Both the position numbers and the translations under genes were made by a program. This document shows positions 26,506-36,429 of a stretch of 64,000 nucleotides of DNA, piece by piece. The stretch is taken from assembly GCA_029938115.1 (NCBI GenBank), contig JAPYOP010000001.1:1-64000 (forward strand), given 5' to 3'. How positions within the stretch are numbered: the stretch's first letter is position 1; each line of letters starts with the position of its first letter. Source of the stretch: Colwellia sp. Lineage in GTDB: Bacteria; Pseudomonadota; Gammaproteobacteria; Enterobacterales; Alteromonadaceae. Below the pieces are notes generated by a model that did no database searches, was not told where the DNA came from, and worked only from the letters and a program-made list of their open reading frames with translations.

Positions 26506-28992
26506 ATGCGTGTACTTAAATTTGGTGGTTCATCATTAGCTTCAGCTGAACGTTTTCGTCAAGTTGCTGACATCATCAAAGATAAAAGCCAATCTTCAAA
26601 AGTTGCAGTGGTTGTTTCTGCGCCTCAAGGTGTTACTAACCATTTAGTCGCTATGGCTGAAAATATTAGTGATGAAGCAAAGCTTAGTACCGATCTCGGA
26701 CACTTTAAACGCGCAATCAGCACCATTATTGACGACTTGTCAGCAAGCCTAACAGAGTTTAACTCCCAACACTGTGAACAAGCATTAACCAACTATGAGC
26801 ACCAACTTCAGCGTTATATGCAAGGCGCAATGATGTTAACTTATTGCCCTGACCATATTCGTGCTCGTGTTATTAGTACCGGTGAACGGTTAAGTGTTGC
26901 CATCCTTGATTCAGTTTTACAATCTTCTGGTTTACAAGTTTCATTATTATCACCAGAGAAGTTTCTTTTCACCAATGACTCATCATTAAATGCGGTTGCA
27001 GACTTGGTTTTATCTAAGGATAAGTTTTCTACCGAGTATGAAAAGCTCAATCAAGTTTCACTGATGCCAGGTTTTATTGGTATGAGTGTGGCTAAAGATG
27101 GAGGCGAGGGAAAAATAACAACTTTAGGTCGTAATGGCTCTGATTATTCAGCCGCCGTTTTAGCTGTTTGTATGCAGGCCGATTGCTGTGAAATTTGGAC
27201 TGATGTGGATGGCGTTTACAATGCTGATCCTCGCATGATTAAAGAAGCCAAGTTACTTGATTATTTATCTTACCAAGAGGCAATGGAATTATCTTATTTT
27301 GGCGCCAGCGTATTACATCCTAAAACTATTGGTCCAATTGCTCAGTATCATATTCCTTGTTTGATCAAAAACACCAGTAACCCTGTTGCTCCGGGTACGT
27401 TAATTTCGAATGAAAATGATCAGAAAAAGTGTGTAAAAGCGATATCAAATCTTGATGACTTAACCATGGTTAATGTTTCAGGTCCAGGTATGAAAGGCAT
27501 GGTTGGTATGGCAAGCCGTGTATTTGCAACCATGAGTCGTGAAAGTATTTCGTTAGTTTTAATTAGCCAGTCTTCAAGTGAATATTGTATTAGTTTTTGT
27601 ATCTATTCTGCTGATGCACAACAAGCAGAAGAAAGCTTAAAAGAAGAATTTGAGTTAGAGTTACTTAACGGATTACTTGAACCCGTAGAACTCAAAGGTA
27701 AATTATCAATTGTTTCGCTAGTAGGTGATGGCATGCATCATCAACGTGGCGTGGCAGCAAAATTTTTTAGTTCATTAGAGCAAGCACGGGTGAATGTAAT
27801 TGCTATTGCACAAGATTCATCAGAACGTAGTATTTCAGTTGTTATTGAGCAAAGAAAATGTACCGCAGCGATGAAAGTTAGCCATCAAAACTTTTTCTCA
27901 CATAAACCGACAATAGATGTGTTTTTAGTCGGTTGTGGCGTTGTCGGTAGCGAGTTAATAGCTCAAGTTTCTCGTCAACAAGCTAGCTTAAAGGAGCAAA
28001 ATATTGCTCTAAAGGTTTATGGTATTGCTAACTCTAAAGGCATGATTTTCGACAACGAAGGTATTGATTTAGATAACTGGCAAGCAGTGATGGCTCAAGG
28101 TGCTGATAATAAGCAAGCAGTAGAAGTTAGTGCTGAAAATATTAAAGCATTTGTTAGTGACAACCATTTAATTAACCCAGTATTGGTTGACTCTACTTCA
28201 AATGAAGCCCTGGCAATGAGCTATGTAGATTACCTAGCAGAAGGTTTTCACGTTGTTACGCCAAACAAAAAAGCCAATACTGATTCATGGCAGTATTATC
28301 AAGAATTACGCATCACAGCTCAAAAAACTAATCGCCGATTTTTATACGAAACAACCGTTGGTGCAGGTCTACCTGTAATTGATACCTTGCAAAACCTGAT
28401 TAAAGCAGGTGATGAATTAGTACGCTTTGAAGGTATTCTTTCAGGCTCATTATCTTATATGTTTGGTAAGTTAGATGAAGGGATGTCCGTATCACAAGCA
28501 ACTGGTATTGCCAAAGATAATGGTTTTACCGAGCCAGATCCTCGTGATGATTTAAGTGGCATGGATGTAGCCCGAAAATTATTAATTATGGCGCGTGAAG
28601 CTGGCATGCAATTAGAAATGTCAGATATTGAGATTGAACCTGTTTTACCTTCAGATTTCGATTCGTCAGGTGATGTAGCAACCTTTATGGCTAACTTACC
28701 AAAAATAGATGCTGAATTTGCTCAACGCGTAAGTGATGCAAAAGCCGAAGGCAAAGTTTTACGTTACATTGGTAACATTGTTGACGGTAAGTGTAAGGTA
28801 GCTATTGAAGCTGTTGGTCAAGAGCATCCACTTTATAGCATAAAAGATGGCGAGAATGCCTTAGCCATTCATAGCCGTTATTACCAACCATTGCCATTTG
28901 TATTACGTGGTTATGGTGCAGGTGCAGCCGTAACAGCTGCGGGCGTGTTTGGTGATATTTTGAGAACTTTAGCATGGGAGCAACAGCACTAA
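26506..28992 (+). CDS. thrA: Bifunctional aspartokinase I / homoserine dehydrogenase I
   Basis: Cytoplasmic enzyme of 828 residues for the first and third steps from aspartate to threonine. The N-terminal kinase has [13 protein letters not shown] (residues 4-16), [13 protein letters not shown] and [11 protein letters not shown]. Two ACT-type regulatory domains follow, at about 310-460, where threonine would bind. The dehydrogenase half begins near residue 463 ([19 protein letters not shown]) and has VTPNKKAN and [14 protein letters not shown]. Length matches E. coli ThrA (820). It is first in thrABC, behind a leader-peptide attenuator. Its stop overlaps the thrB start by one base. Confidence 0.97.
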   Translation: MRVLKFGGSSLASAERFRQVADIIKDKSQSSKVAVVVSAPQGVTNHLVAMAENISDEAKLSTDLGHFKRAISTIIDDLSASLTEFNSQHCEQALTNYEHQLQRYMQGAMMLTYCPDHIRARVISTGERLSVAILDSVLQSSGLQVSLLSPEKFLFTNDSSLNAVADLVLSKDKFSTEYEKLNQVSLMPGFIGMSVAKDGGEGKITTLGRNGSDYSAAVLAVCMQADCCEIWTDVDGVYNADPRMIKEAKLLDYLSYQEAMELSYFGASVLHPKTIGPIAQYHIPCLIKNTSNPVAPGTLISNENDQKKCVKAISNLDDLTMVNVSGPGMKGMVGMASRVFATMSRESISLVLISQSSSEYCISFCIYSADAQQAEESLKEEFELELLNGLLEPVELKGKLSIVSLVGDGMHHQRGVAAKFFSSLEQARVNVIAIAQDSSERSISVVIEQRKCTAAMKVSHQNFFSHKPTIDVFLVGCGVVGSELIAQVSRQQASLKEQNIALKVYGIANSKGMIFDNEGIDLDNWQAVMAQGADNKQAVEVSAENIKAFVSDNHLINPVLVDSTSNEALAMSYVDYLAEGFHVVTPNKKANTDSWQYYQELRITAQKTNRRFLYETTVGAGLPVIDTLQNLIKAGDELVRFEGILSGSLSYMFGKLDEGMSVSQATGIAKDNGFTEPDPRDDLSGMDVARKLLIMAREAGMQLEMSDIEIEPVLPSDFDSSGDVATFMANLPKIDAEFAQRVSDAKAEGKVLRYIGNIVDGKCKVAIEAVGQEHPLYSIKDGENALAIHSRYYQPLPFVLRGYGAGAAVTAAGVFGDILRTLAWEQQH

Positions 28993-29987
28993 TGTCTGTT
29001 TCAACCTCTTCTTCAGAGAAGGTCTCTGTATTTGCTCCCGCCTCTATTGGCAATTTGAGTGTTGGTTTTGATGTTTTAGGCCTTGCGGTTAAACCCATAG
29101 ATGGCACTTTATTAGGTGATGTCGTCACTGTGAAAGCAGCACTCGAAAATGCAGAGCAAGACAGCTTGGTTGTTGTCGGTGCTTTTGCTGACAAACTGCC
29201 AAAAGCGAAAGAAGATAATATTGTTTGGTCATGTTTGCAATTGTTTAACCAAGCCTTAATTGCACTAAACAAAACAGTCGTACCAGTGCAAATGATTCTA
29301 GACAAAAAAATGCCTGTGGGCAGTGGTTTAGGCTCTAGTGCTTGTTCAGTTGTTGCAGCGCTTGTGGGTTTGAATGCGTATTATGCTAAATACAAGAGCT
29401 TTAGTTTTGATGAAAAAACCTTACTGAAAATGACGGGTCAAATGGAAGCCCAAATAAGCGGTAGTTTACATTACGACAATGTAGCTCCTTGTTATTTAGG
29501 CGGTCTACAGTTGATGGTACCGGATAGCGAAGTGATTAGTCGGTTATTACCCGGTTTTAATGACTGTTATTACGTAATGGCATATCCAGGCATTGAAGTA
29601 TCAACCAAAGCAGCACGTGATGTACTACCAACAAGTTATAGCCGAGCTGATGTGATAAACTATGGTCAAAATTTAGCAACCTTTGTTGATGCTTGTCACA
29701 GACAAGATAAGTCACAAGCTTTTTCTGTGTTAACCGATGTTGTAGCAGAGCCCTACAGAACTAATTTATTACCAAAATACCAACAAGCCCATGATTATTT
29801 AATGGCACAAGGCGCACTTGCTGCAGGTATTTCTGGTTCGGGTCCGACCTTATTTTGTATATGTGATAACGAACAGCAAGCACAAGGTTTTGCCCTATGG
29901 CTAAAAGAGAATTATTTACAAACAGCACTTGGTTTTGTTCATGTTTGCCAAGTTGATGACGCTGGCGCAGTAGAGATAAAAATGTAA
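28992..29987 (+). CDS. thrB: Homoserine kinase
   Basis: GHMP-family kinase of 331 residues that phosphorylates homoserine. It has the N-terminal VFAPASIGNLSVGFDVLG, the ATP-loop MPVGSGLGSSACSVVAAL and the C-terminal GISGSGPTLFCI. An ATG six codons earlier is in frame, but the TAATG overlap with the thrA stop, with GGGAG upstream, fits the family start. It is about 20 residues longer than E. coli ThrB, mostly through an N-terminal serine-rich stretch. Confidence 0.96.
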   Translation: MSVSTSSSEKVSVFAPASIGNLSVGFDVLGLAVKPIDGTLLGDVVTVKAALENAEQDSLVVVGAFADKLPKAKEDNIVWSCLQLFNQALIALNKTVVPVQMILDKKMPVGSGLGSSACSVVAALVGLNAYYAKYKSFSFDEKTLLKMTGQMEAQISGSLHYDNVAPCYLGGLQLMVPDSEVISRLLPGFNDCYYVMAYPGIEVSTKAARDVLPTSYSRADVINYGQNLATFVDACHRQDKSQAFSVLTDVVAEPYRTNLLPKYQQAHDYLMAQGALAAGISGSGPTLFCICDNEQQAQGFALWLKENYLQTALGFVHVCQVDDAGAVEIKM

Positions 29988-30024
29988 GTTGGGCTTTAGT
30001 CTGACAATGTCCCATTAAAGTACG

Positions 30025-30055
30025 ATCTACAAGTGAACAAGCATTTTTTGTAGAT
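30025..30055 (+). other. Hairpin in the thrB-thrC gap
   Basis: ATCTACAA (30025-30032) and TTGTAGAT (30048-30055) can pair around a 15-base loop; an outer GACAAT/ATTGTC pair extends it. The thrB-thrC gap is 104 bases, longer than in E. coli, where the genes nearly touch. No T-run follows, so it may tune thrC level or mRNA stability. Confidence 0.45.
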
Positions 30056-30091
30056 TGTCCTCTAGGCAAACAAAATTATTAGGAAAAGAAA

Positions 30092-31396
30092 GTGAAATTT
30101 TATAATTTAAAAGAGAATGACGAGCAGGTAAGTTTTGCGCAAGCAGTTAAACAAGGTTTAGGTAAAAACCAAGGTTTGTTTTTTCCTGAAACTATGCCTA
30201 AGTTTGACAATATTGATGAACTTTTAGCGCTGCCTTTAGTTGAACGTAGTGTAAAAATATTACATCCTTTTGTTGAAGAAGATCTGAACGAGCTAGAATT
30301 AACTGAAATCGTAACAGACGCTTTTAACTTCCCTGCCGTATTACAGCCTATTAGCAACGATCGTGCTATTTTAGAATTATTTCATGGACCAACGTTAGCG
30401 TTTAAAGATTTTGGTGCGCGTTTTATGGCTAAATGTTTACAAGCATTTGTTGCTAAAGATGCCAAGGCTAGCGGCCAGAAGAAGCCATTAACTATTTTAA
30501 CCGCAACTTCTGGTGACACTGGTGCTGCGGTTGCTCATGCCTTTCATGGTATAGACAATATTCGCGTAGTTATCATGTATCCCAAAGGTAAAATATCGTT
30601 ATTACAAGAGAAAATGTTTACTACTTTAGGCGGAAATATTGAAACTCTTATGGTTGAGGGGGATTTTGATGATTGCCAAACGTTAGTTAAAAAATCATTT
30701 GATGATAAAGAACTTGCTACAACTATTGGTTTGAACTCAGCCAATTCAATTAATATTAGCCGCTTATTGGCACAAATCTGTTATTACTTTGAAGCAGTAG
30801 CACAATTATCTCGCGCTAAAACAGATTTAGGTGACATTGTTTTTTCTATCCCATCGGGTAATTTTGGTAACTTAACCGCAGGTTTGTTTGCTAAAGCGAT
30901 GGGTTTACCTATTAAGCGCTTTATTGCGGCCACTAACTTAAATGATACTGTGCCGCGCTATCTAGAAACAGGCGAGTGGACGCCAAATAAAACGGTTGCG
31001 ACTATTTCAAATGCGATGGATGTGAGTAATCCTAATAACTGGCCTCGAGTTGAACATATGCTTAAATCAGGTATTGTTGAAAATGGTTGTGTTAGCTCTG
31101 TTTCTATTGATGAAGAGCAAACACAATCTACTGTTATTGGTTTAAGTAAGTTGGGATATATCAGTGAACCACATGCAGCAGTTGCCTATAAAGCATTACA
31201 ATACAGCGCAGCAGAAGGTGAGTTTGGTGTTTTCTTAGGTACTGCGCATCCTGCTAAATTTAAAGATATTGTTGAAAGCATTTTAGGTCAGCCGTTAGGT
31301 TTACCTAAAGAGTTAGCGGATTGTGCAGGTGAGCCAATTTTATCGACAGACTTGGCTGCTGACTTTAGCGCACTGCGTGCTTATTTATTAGCTTAA
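30092..31396 (+). CDS. thrC: Threonine synthase
   Basis: PLP enzyme of 434 residues that turns O-phosphohomoserine into threonine. It shows KFYNLKENDEQVSFAQAV at the start, the PLP lysine in LAFKDFGARF (Lys105), ATSGDTGAAVAHAF and SIPSGNFGNLTAGLFAK. It starts with GTG, nine bases after AGGAAAAG. Length matches E. coli ThrC. It is the last gene of the thr operon; no clear terminator follows, but an inverted-repeat element lies 58 bases downstream and could end transcription. Confidence 0.97.
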   Translation: MKFYNLKENDEQVSFAQAVKQGLGKNQGLFFPETMPKFDNIDELLALPLVERSVKILHPFVEEDLNELELTEIVTDAFNFPAVLQPISNDRAILELFHGPTLAFKDFGARFMAKCLQAFVAKDAKASGQKKPLTILTATSGDTGAAVAHAFHGIDNIRVVIMYPKGKISLLQEKMFTTLGGNIETLMVEGDFDDCQTLVKKSFDDKELATTIGLNSANSINISRLLAQICYYFEAVAQLSRAKTDLGDIVFSIPSGNFGNLTAGLFAKAMGLPIKRFIAATNLNDTVPRYLETGEWTPNKTVATISNAMDVSNPNNWPRVEHMLKSGIVENGCVSSVSIDEEQTQSTVIGLSKLGYISEPHAAVAYKALQYSAAEGEFGVFLGTAHPAKFKDIVESILGQPLGLPKELADCAGEPILSTDLAADFSALRAYLLA

Positions 31397-31453
31397 TAGA
31401 TATTTCACCATAGAGGATAAAGAGGCGTTGAGGTAACAGTTTTCTTTATCCTT

Positions 31454-31531
31454 AATCTGTGTATATCTGCGAAAATTCGCGGGTGAGAGATCTTCTTTTG
31501 CCCACAGATTTACGCAGATGATCGCAGATAA
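31454..31531. repeat. Intergenic inverted-repeat element, copy B
   Basis: The left arm AATCTGTGTATATCTGCG and the following AAATTCGCGGG closely match the right arm of the element at 25781-25881. Its right arm CCACAGATTTACGCAGAT matches that element's left arm. So the same type of element is present here in the opposite arm order, between thrC and ung. Confidence 0.65.
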
Positions 31532-31621
31532 AAGACTATTCCTTCTACTCTCTATTCAAGTGAGTTATTTAACGCTAAACTGACAGACATAATATAGCAC
31601 CACTTATTCAAAGAGTTCATT

Positions 31622-32314
31622 TTGATAAAATCCTCTTGGCAAACACTCATTAATGATGAGCAAAGCAAACCATACTTTCAGTCATTAATAGGTGAAATTA
31701 ATCAACAACGTGTAGATGGTATAACTATTTTACCACCAGAAAATGATGTTTTTAATGCTTTTAACAGCGTTGAACTCGAAGATGTTAAAGTGGTGGTTTT
31801 AGGGCAAGATCCTTATCACGGCCTTGGTAATGATAATATTCCGCAAGCCCATGGTTTAGCTTTTTCTGTTCAAAAAGGCATAAAAATTCCACCGTCATTA
31901 GTTAATATATACAAAGAATTAACTAACGATATTGACGGTTTTGTCTCGCCAAGTCATGGTAATTTAACTGCGTGGGCAGAGCAGGGGGTTTTATTATTAA
32001 ATACCGTGTTAACCGTGCAACAAGGGCAAGCACATTCCCACGCTAAATTAGGTTGGGAAACGTTTACCGATAATATAATAGGGCAAATCAATCAACATAA
32101 TGATGGCTGTGTTTTTATTTTATGGGGCGCACATGCACAAAAGAAAGGTCGCAACATAGATAATATAAAACACCTAATACTAAGCGGTCCACACCCTTCT
32201 CCTTTGTCTGTCTATCGAGGGTTTTATGGTAGCAAACCTTTTTCAAAAGCGAATGCTTGGTTAGTTAATCATGATAAGCCAGCGATAAACTGGCGCTTAA
32301 ATAACCATGAGTGA
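31622..32314 (+). CDS. ung: Uracil-DNA glycosylase
   Basis: Family 1 UDG of 230 residues that removes uracil from DNA. The water-activating loop is GQDPYHG (Asp63), and the minor-groove loop HPSPLS carries the catalytic His191. [19 protein letters not shown] lies in the middle. A four-residue insertion (NDNI) in the segment between GQDPYHG and QAHGLAFSV makes this loop longer than in E. coli. The start is TTG with AGAG upstream; no better ATG is in frame before the conserved part. The stop overlaps the next gene by eight bases. Confidence 0.95.
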   Translation: MIKSSWQTLINDEQSKPYFQSLIGEINQQRVDGITILPPENDVFNAFNSVELEDVKVVVLGQDPYHGLGNDNIPQAHGLAFSVQKGIKIPPSLVNIYKELTNDIDGFVSPSHGNLTAWAEQGVLLLNTVLTVQQGQAHSHAKLGWETFTDNIIGQINQHNDGCVFILWGAHAQKKGRNIDNIKHLILSGPHPSPLSVYRGFYGSKPFSKANAWLVNHDKPAINWRLNNHE

Positions 32315-32852
32315 TCAAGATCTTGGTTTTGGTGCGGATGATTATCAAATCGCTGTCTATATTGCTAACCGACCGCCAATTTATGAGTATCAACAGTTAG
32401 CTCAATTAACCGCGCTAACCTCAGGCGAAATTGCTCATATCGGTCAGCATTGTGGTAATGGTTGGCGAAAGGTTTTTAATGTATATGCAAAATTATTGTA
32501 TGCATTAGATAAGCAGCAATTTAACTTTGCTAAATTGGCGCCAACATGGCAACAATATCGAGATAGCTTTTTATTACAACCTTATTCCAATACAGCTCTG
32601 TTGTTTAGCGCGCCAATTTTAAGCGCTAAAAAACAACGTTCAAATAAAGGAGTAATTCATATTATTATGGGTAAAATTTATGCCAAGTCCCTAATTAATA
32701 ATAAAATATTAACAGTTGAACTTAATTGGCTTGATCATGAATTTGCCATTAACCAAGAACAACAAGTTATTGTTTGTCCTTATTTTGATTATCGCCAGTT
32801 GTCCAATGCAAAAATTGACAAATTGGCTGGATTAATAGCGAGCTTTCATTAA
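32307..32852 (+). CDS. Conserved hypothetical protein, coupled to ung
   Basis: A 181-residue soluble protein. The start overlaps the end of ung by eight bases, so translation is probably coupled. It has no signal peptide, no membrane segment and no motif that I recognise. Notable stretches are [44 protein letters not shown] and [11 protein letters not shown]. Coupling suggests expression together with a repair enzyme but is not proof of a DNA-repair role. Confidence 0.75.
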   Translation: MSDQDLGFGADDYQIAVYIANRPPIYEYQQLAQLTALTSGEIAHIGQHCGNGWRKVFNVYAKLLYALDKQQFNFAKLAPTWQQYRDSFLLQPYSNTALLFSAPILSAKKQRSNKGVIHIIMGKIYAKSLINNKILTVELNWLDHEFAINQEQQVIVCPYFDYRQLSNAKIDKLAGLIASFH

Positions 32853-32853
32853 T

Positions 32854-33273
32854 ATGATTTTTCGTATACTCATGCTAATTACATTATTACTAGTATCCTG
32901 TTTTACACAGGCAGACACGATAAAACCCTTTACAAGCGATGGTTGTAGTGCTTTTCCTGATGGAACTTTTGAGCAGGAAAGTTTATGGCTAAAATGCTGC
33001 CAGCGTCATGATTTTGATTATTGGCAAGGTGGAACATATCAACAACGGTTGGCATCTGATAACCGATTGGAAATGTGTGTGTCACAAGTCGGTGAACCAA
33101 CTATAGCAGCACTAATGCTAGCAGGAGTACGCGTTGGCGGAACACCTTATCTGCCAACTAGTTTTAGGTGGGGTTATGGTTGGAGTTACCCTAGGCTTTA
33201 TGGGGTTTTGTCCGCAGAAGAATTAAATCAAGTAACAAGGCTTTCAGCTCACTTACGTTTTACTAAAAATTAA
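32854..33273 (+). CDS. Secreted phospholipase A2-like protein
   Basis: A 139-residue protein with a signal peptide (IFRILMLITLLLVSCFTQA). The core is SDGCSAFPDGTFEQESLWLK followed by CCQRHDFDYWQGG, with Cys48, Cys49, His52 and Asp53. CCxxHD is the catalytic His-Asp/disulfide motif of the phospholipase A2 superfamily. The rest of the calcium loop is not obvious, so activity is uncertain. It begins two bases after the preceding gene and meets the GNAT gene tail to tail with a four-base overlap. Confidence 0.7.
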   Translation: MIFRILMLITLLLVSCFTQADTIKPFTSDGCSAFPDGTFEQESLWLKCCQRHDFDYWQGGTYQQRLASDNRLEMCVSQVGEPTIAALMLAGVRVGGTPYLPTSFRWGYGWSYPRLYGVLSAEELNQVTRLSAHLRFTKN

Positions 33274-33860
33274 TCATTAAAATAAATAATCATTTCTGCC
33301 GCTTCGCAGTGGCAATCATGCCCGCATAAAATACAGTCATAGCCTTGTTTGCTTTCTTCATTCCATTTATCTGGATGGGACTTTATTAGTTTTCCACCAC
33401 AGTGAGTAAAATAAGCGACAGCACTATTATTTGGGCTTTGTTTCCATAAGTGAGCAACACCTGCTTGCGCACCTTGCTGCTTTGCGGCCTCAATTGAAAG
33501 TTGTAATAGCTTTTTACCAACGCCTAGGCCTCGATAACTTTCATCAACCGTATTGCACTTGAAGTAACAGCATTTATCCTTAGGCGCCATCCACAAGTCT
33601 GGGCTGCACCATTGATCTGCTTGCCAATGCTCAGCGGAAAAAGTTATGCGAAAGCCAATAAGTTTTTCTTCAGCTGCTATATCAGAGCTATCCTTGAACA
33701 GCGCTACATAAGCACAGTTAACATTATTACTAGTGCCGCGAGCAGTCCAATTAGCAATGCTTTCATCATTAAGATAACCATCACCGTGCACTTCATTAGC
33801 AAGCTTTATTACTTGCTTGAAGTATTTTTGGGTGAGTTTTTCATAAGTCACGTTAGTCAT
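33270..33860 (-). CDS. GNAT-family N-acetyltransferase with a C-terminal Cys/His cluster
   Basis: A 196-residue acetyltransferase. The acetyl-CoA site is TVDESYRGLGVGKKLLQLSI (motif A, around 108-127), followed by a helix and YFTHCGGK as in other GNATs. The C-terminus is unusual: GYDCILCGHDCHCEAAEM has four cysteines and a histidine within 11 residues and could bind a metal. It lies five bases after the end of the Ig-repeat lipoprotein gene's start region on the same strand, just downstream. Substrate unknown. Confidence 0.8.
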   Translation of the reverse strand: MTNVTYEKLTQKYFKQVIKLANEVHGDGYLNDESIANWTARGTSNNVNCAYVALFKDSSDIAAEEKLIGFRITFSAEHWQADQWCSPDLWMAPKDKCCYFKCNTVDESYRGLGVGKKLLQLSIEAAKQQGAQAGVAHLWKQSPNNSAVAYFTHCGGKLIKSHPDKWNEESKQGYDCILCGHDCHCEAAEMIIYFND

Positions 33861-33865
33861 AGGTT

Positions 33866-36304
33866 TTACAACAATGCCATACTTCTACTTAAACTGGTAA
33901 TAAAACCGTTAGGCGAAGTGATCGTTATGGTGAGTATTGCTGTTTGAGCTTCATTGCCAGCGTCTTGAACTACAAAAAAGTTCATTTGGCTAAAGCCTTC
34001 TTGGTTATTATTACCAACAGTAAAGTTAGTTTGTCCAAGTAAACTGCCAGCGCTTAGAGAAACCGCCACTGCAGTGCCAAGCGGCATGGTTTGGTTCGGC
34101 GTAGCAGTGTCAGCGAAGTAAAAATTAAATTCTTGGCTATCACCATTTTCAACATCATTAAGATTAGCACTATCACCAGTTAAAGAATTTTGATAAACAA
34201 TACTCCCATCAGCATTTGTTAGAATAAATTCTGCACCAGAGCTAGCCATAACTAATCTAATTGCCTTTCTAACATGAGTATTACGCATAGCTTTATCAGC
34301 GCAGTTAGCGCCTTGACACTGTGGACCATTAAATAAACTGTCAGCATTGCTAAAGGCACCATCATTATTGAAATCAATAAAGGTTTCACCGCTGTCATAA
34401 ATACTATTTTCGTTATCATCTCGCCATGCTTCAGACATATCTAAAAAGCCACTTGCTTGTGCAGGATAATTATCAAAACCAGAGTCGACATTGAAATTGT
34501 TGCTATCGCCAATATCAAGGATAGGATCACCATCGGCATCATCAAAAATATTATTGCCGTTAGTATCAAAGAACGTTTCATGACCTAAGGCTGTTGCTAA
34601 AATAGTTATACGATGATCAGCAACTCTTGGCTCTGTACTTGTCCAGGCAACAGAGCAATTGCCATTAATAGTAGAGCAGCTAGCTTCTATAGTTCCGCCT
34701 TCCGTGGTGAAGTTAATCGTAGTGCCATCAGGAACAGGGTTATGGAAATTATCTGATAACCATGCGGTAACAATTGATTTAGCACCATTAACATTGTGCG
34801 CTTCAGGATTCAAAATACTAGCAGAAAGTGTCATTGAGCGTTGTTCAGGCAAACCCGTGTTTATAGATAATAAATCTGATTGGCTTTGTACTTCTACAGG
34901 CTCACCGTTGAAATCCATAGTAGCAGAAGCTGTTACTCTCACAGCCGTAGGTACGGTTCCTGCTGAAACTTGTGTGGTAATTAGCCCTTGGCTGTTAGTA
35001 ATTCCAGACGCTCTGCTTAGGCTGATACCGCCAACGGTCGTGCTTAAGGTGAAGTTGACTTCTTGTTGAGCTAACACATTACCTAACTGACTTTTTACTT
35101 TAAAGGTTAATGTTGATGTTTCTTGCTTATTTTGACCGCCAGTACCTTTAAGTACTATTGAGTTTGGCTCTGCGGAGATAAATTCTATTGAACCTAATTG
35201 TTCACCACTTATGGTAATAACTTCGTTAGCCGTACTGGTTATATTATTGACGGCAATGCTGGCTATTAATACATCGTCTGTACCGGTTGTACCGGCACAA
35301 TTAATATCAGCAAAAGTCGAACTTGCCGTACCGTTAATACTTAGTACAGATTCATCAATACTTGCATTACCATTTTGTACACAATTAGAAGTAAAGGTTA
35401 CGGGAATAGGCGTGACAATTAAATCGCCACTTTCATTAACTAAATCAACACTTAGTCCTAAAGTACCACCCGCGCTAATGGTTTTGTTTTCAATTGATAA
35501 TTCTATTATCCCTTCAACAAAAGTATTGTTCTCGTCAAAATATCCTAAACGAATATCACTGTCGATTATGGCATCGGCAGATAAAATTTGATAATTAAAG
35601 CTGCTGCTGATATTCGTAGTGTTATCTAAGGCATAACTACTTGTTAAAACACCCGCGCCAATAATATTGTCGCTACCACTTAGGGTTACGTTGGCGATAC
35701 CTTGGCTATTGGTCAAAACTGTAGTGGTGCTAAGCGTGCCTATATCGGCGGAAAACGTAATAATTTCGTTCGCAATAATTTGACCAGAGCTATCAATTAA
35801 CGTACTAGTTATCTGTACTTCTTGGTTTGCTTTAAATTGATTAACAGATTCATCATTTAGCGTCATTATTGTGGTTAAGCTTGGCGGAGAAACAGACGAT
35901 TCTGATTCTATAAATTCATAATCAATACTTTGCGCGTCAATACCTTCAGAATTTGCACCAGCAGTACCGGCACCTAATGAAAGGGAGTCATTGGTAACAT
36001 AAACAATAGCAATACCTTCACTATCGGTTAGTTTTGATGCTATGACCAACGAGCCAAGTGATGCAGAGAAATTAATACTTTTATTGGCGATTAAAGCATT
36101 ATCAACATCGGTTACTCTGGCCTGTAAAGTTATGGTTTCGTTTTTAGCAAAACTTTGCTTAGCGTTACCTTCACTGTCTAATATCGAAAATTCAATGTTT
36201 GCAACTACTTGAGATACGCTTTCAGTGCTATCGTCACTATGACCATTACAGCCAAAAAGCAGAAGTGTAAACAATGAAGCAAGTGTAAGGTGAAGCTTTT
36301 TCAT
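33866..36304 (-). CDS. Large lipoprotein with bacterial Ig-like (Big_1/invasin-type) repeats
   Basis: An 812-residue surface or periplasmic lipoprotein: signal ending LLLFGC (Cys19), then a low-complexity SDDSTES spacer. At least four or five repeats of about 100 residues follow, with the Big_1 pattern (for example ALIANKSINFSASLGSLVIA, then TDSEGIAIVYVT; IIANEIITFSADIGTLST, then TNSQGIANVTL; GNVLAQQEVNFTLSTTVGG). Around residues 570-650 it has aspartate/asparagine-rich loops (DTNGNNIFDDADGDPILD, DFNNDGAFSNADS) of the type that bind calcium. Such proteins often act in adhesion or as stalks. No partner is visible. Confidence 0.82.
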   Translation of the reverse strand: MKKLHLTLASLFTLLLFGCNGHSDDSTESVSQVVANIEFSILDSEGNAKQSFAKNETITLQARVTDVDNALIANKSINFSASLGSLVIASKLTDSEGIAIVYVTNDSLSLGAGTAGANSEGIDAQSIDYEFIESESSVSPPSLTTIMTLNDESVNQFKANQEVQITSTLIDSSGQIIANEIITFSADIGTLSTTTVLTNSQGIANVTLSGSDNIIGAGVLTSSYALDNTTNISSSFNYQILSADAIIDSDIRLGYFDENNTFVEGIIELSIENKTISAGGTLGLSVDLVNESGDLIVTPIPVTFTSNCVQNGNASIDESVLSINGTASSTFADINCAGTTGTDDVLIASIAVNNITSTANEVITISGEQLGSIEFISAEPNSIVLKGTGGQNKQETSTLTFKVKSQLGNVLAQQEVNFTLSTTVGGISLSRASGITNSQGLITTQVSAGTVPTAVRVTASATMDFNGEPVEVQSQSDLLSINTGLPEQRSMTLSASILNPEAHNVNGAKSIVTAWLSDNFHNPVPDGTTINFTTEGGTIEASCSTINGNCSVAWTSTEPRVADHRITILATALGHETFFDTNGNNIFDDADGDPILDIGDSNNFNVDSGFDNYPAQASGFLDMSEAWRDDNENSIYDSGETFIDFNNDGAFSNADSLFNGPQCQGANCADKAMRNTHVRKAIRLVMASSGAEFILTNADGSIVYQNSLTGDSANLNDVENGDSQEFNFYFADTATPNQTMPLGTAVAVSLSAGSLLGQTNFTVGNNNQEGFSQMNFFVVQDAGNEAQTAILTITITSPNGFITSLSRSMALL

Positions 36305-36429
36305 GCTTTAGTTTCCTAGGTAAAGTAATACCAGATATAGTATAAGATAAAATTCTTTAGTAAGAATAATGTGATACAAAATAAATGTCTATAAACATAC
36401 AAAGAAATTGACGTAATTGAGAGAATAAA

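Noticed and set aside
34659-35069. 136-codon ORF antisense to the Ig-repeat lipoprotein gene
   Set aside because: It overlaps a strongly coding repeat protein and has no ribosome-binding site or recognisable domain.
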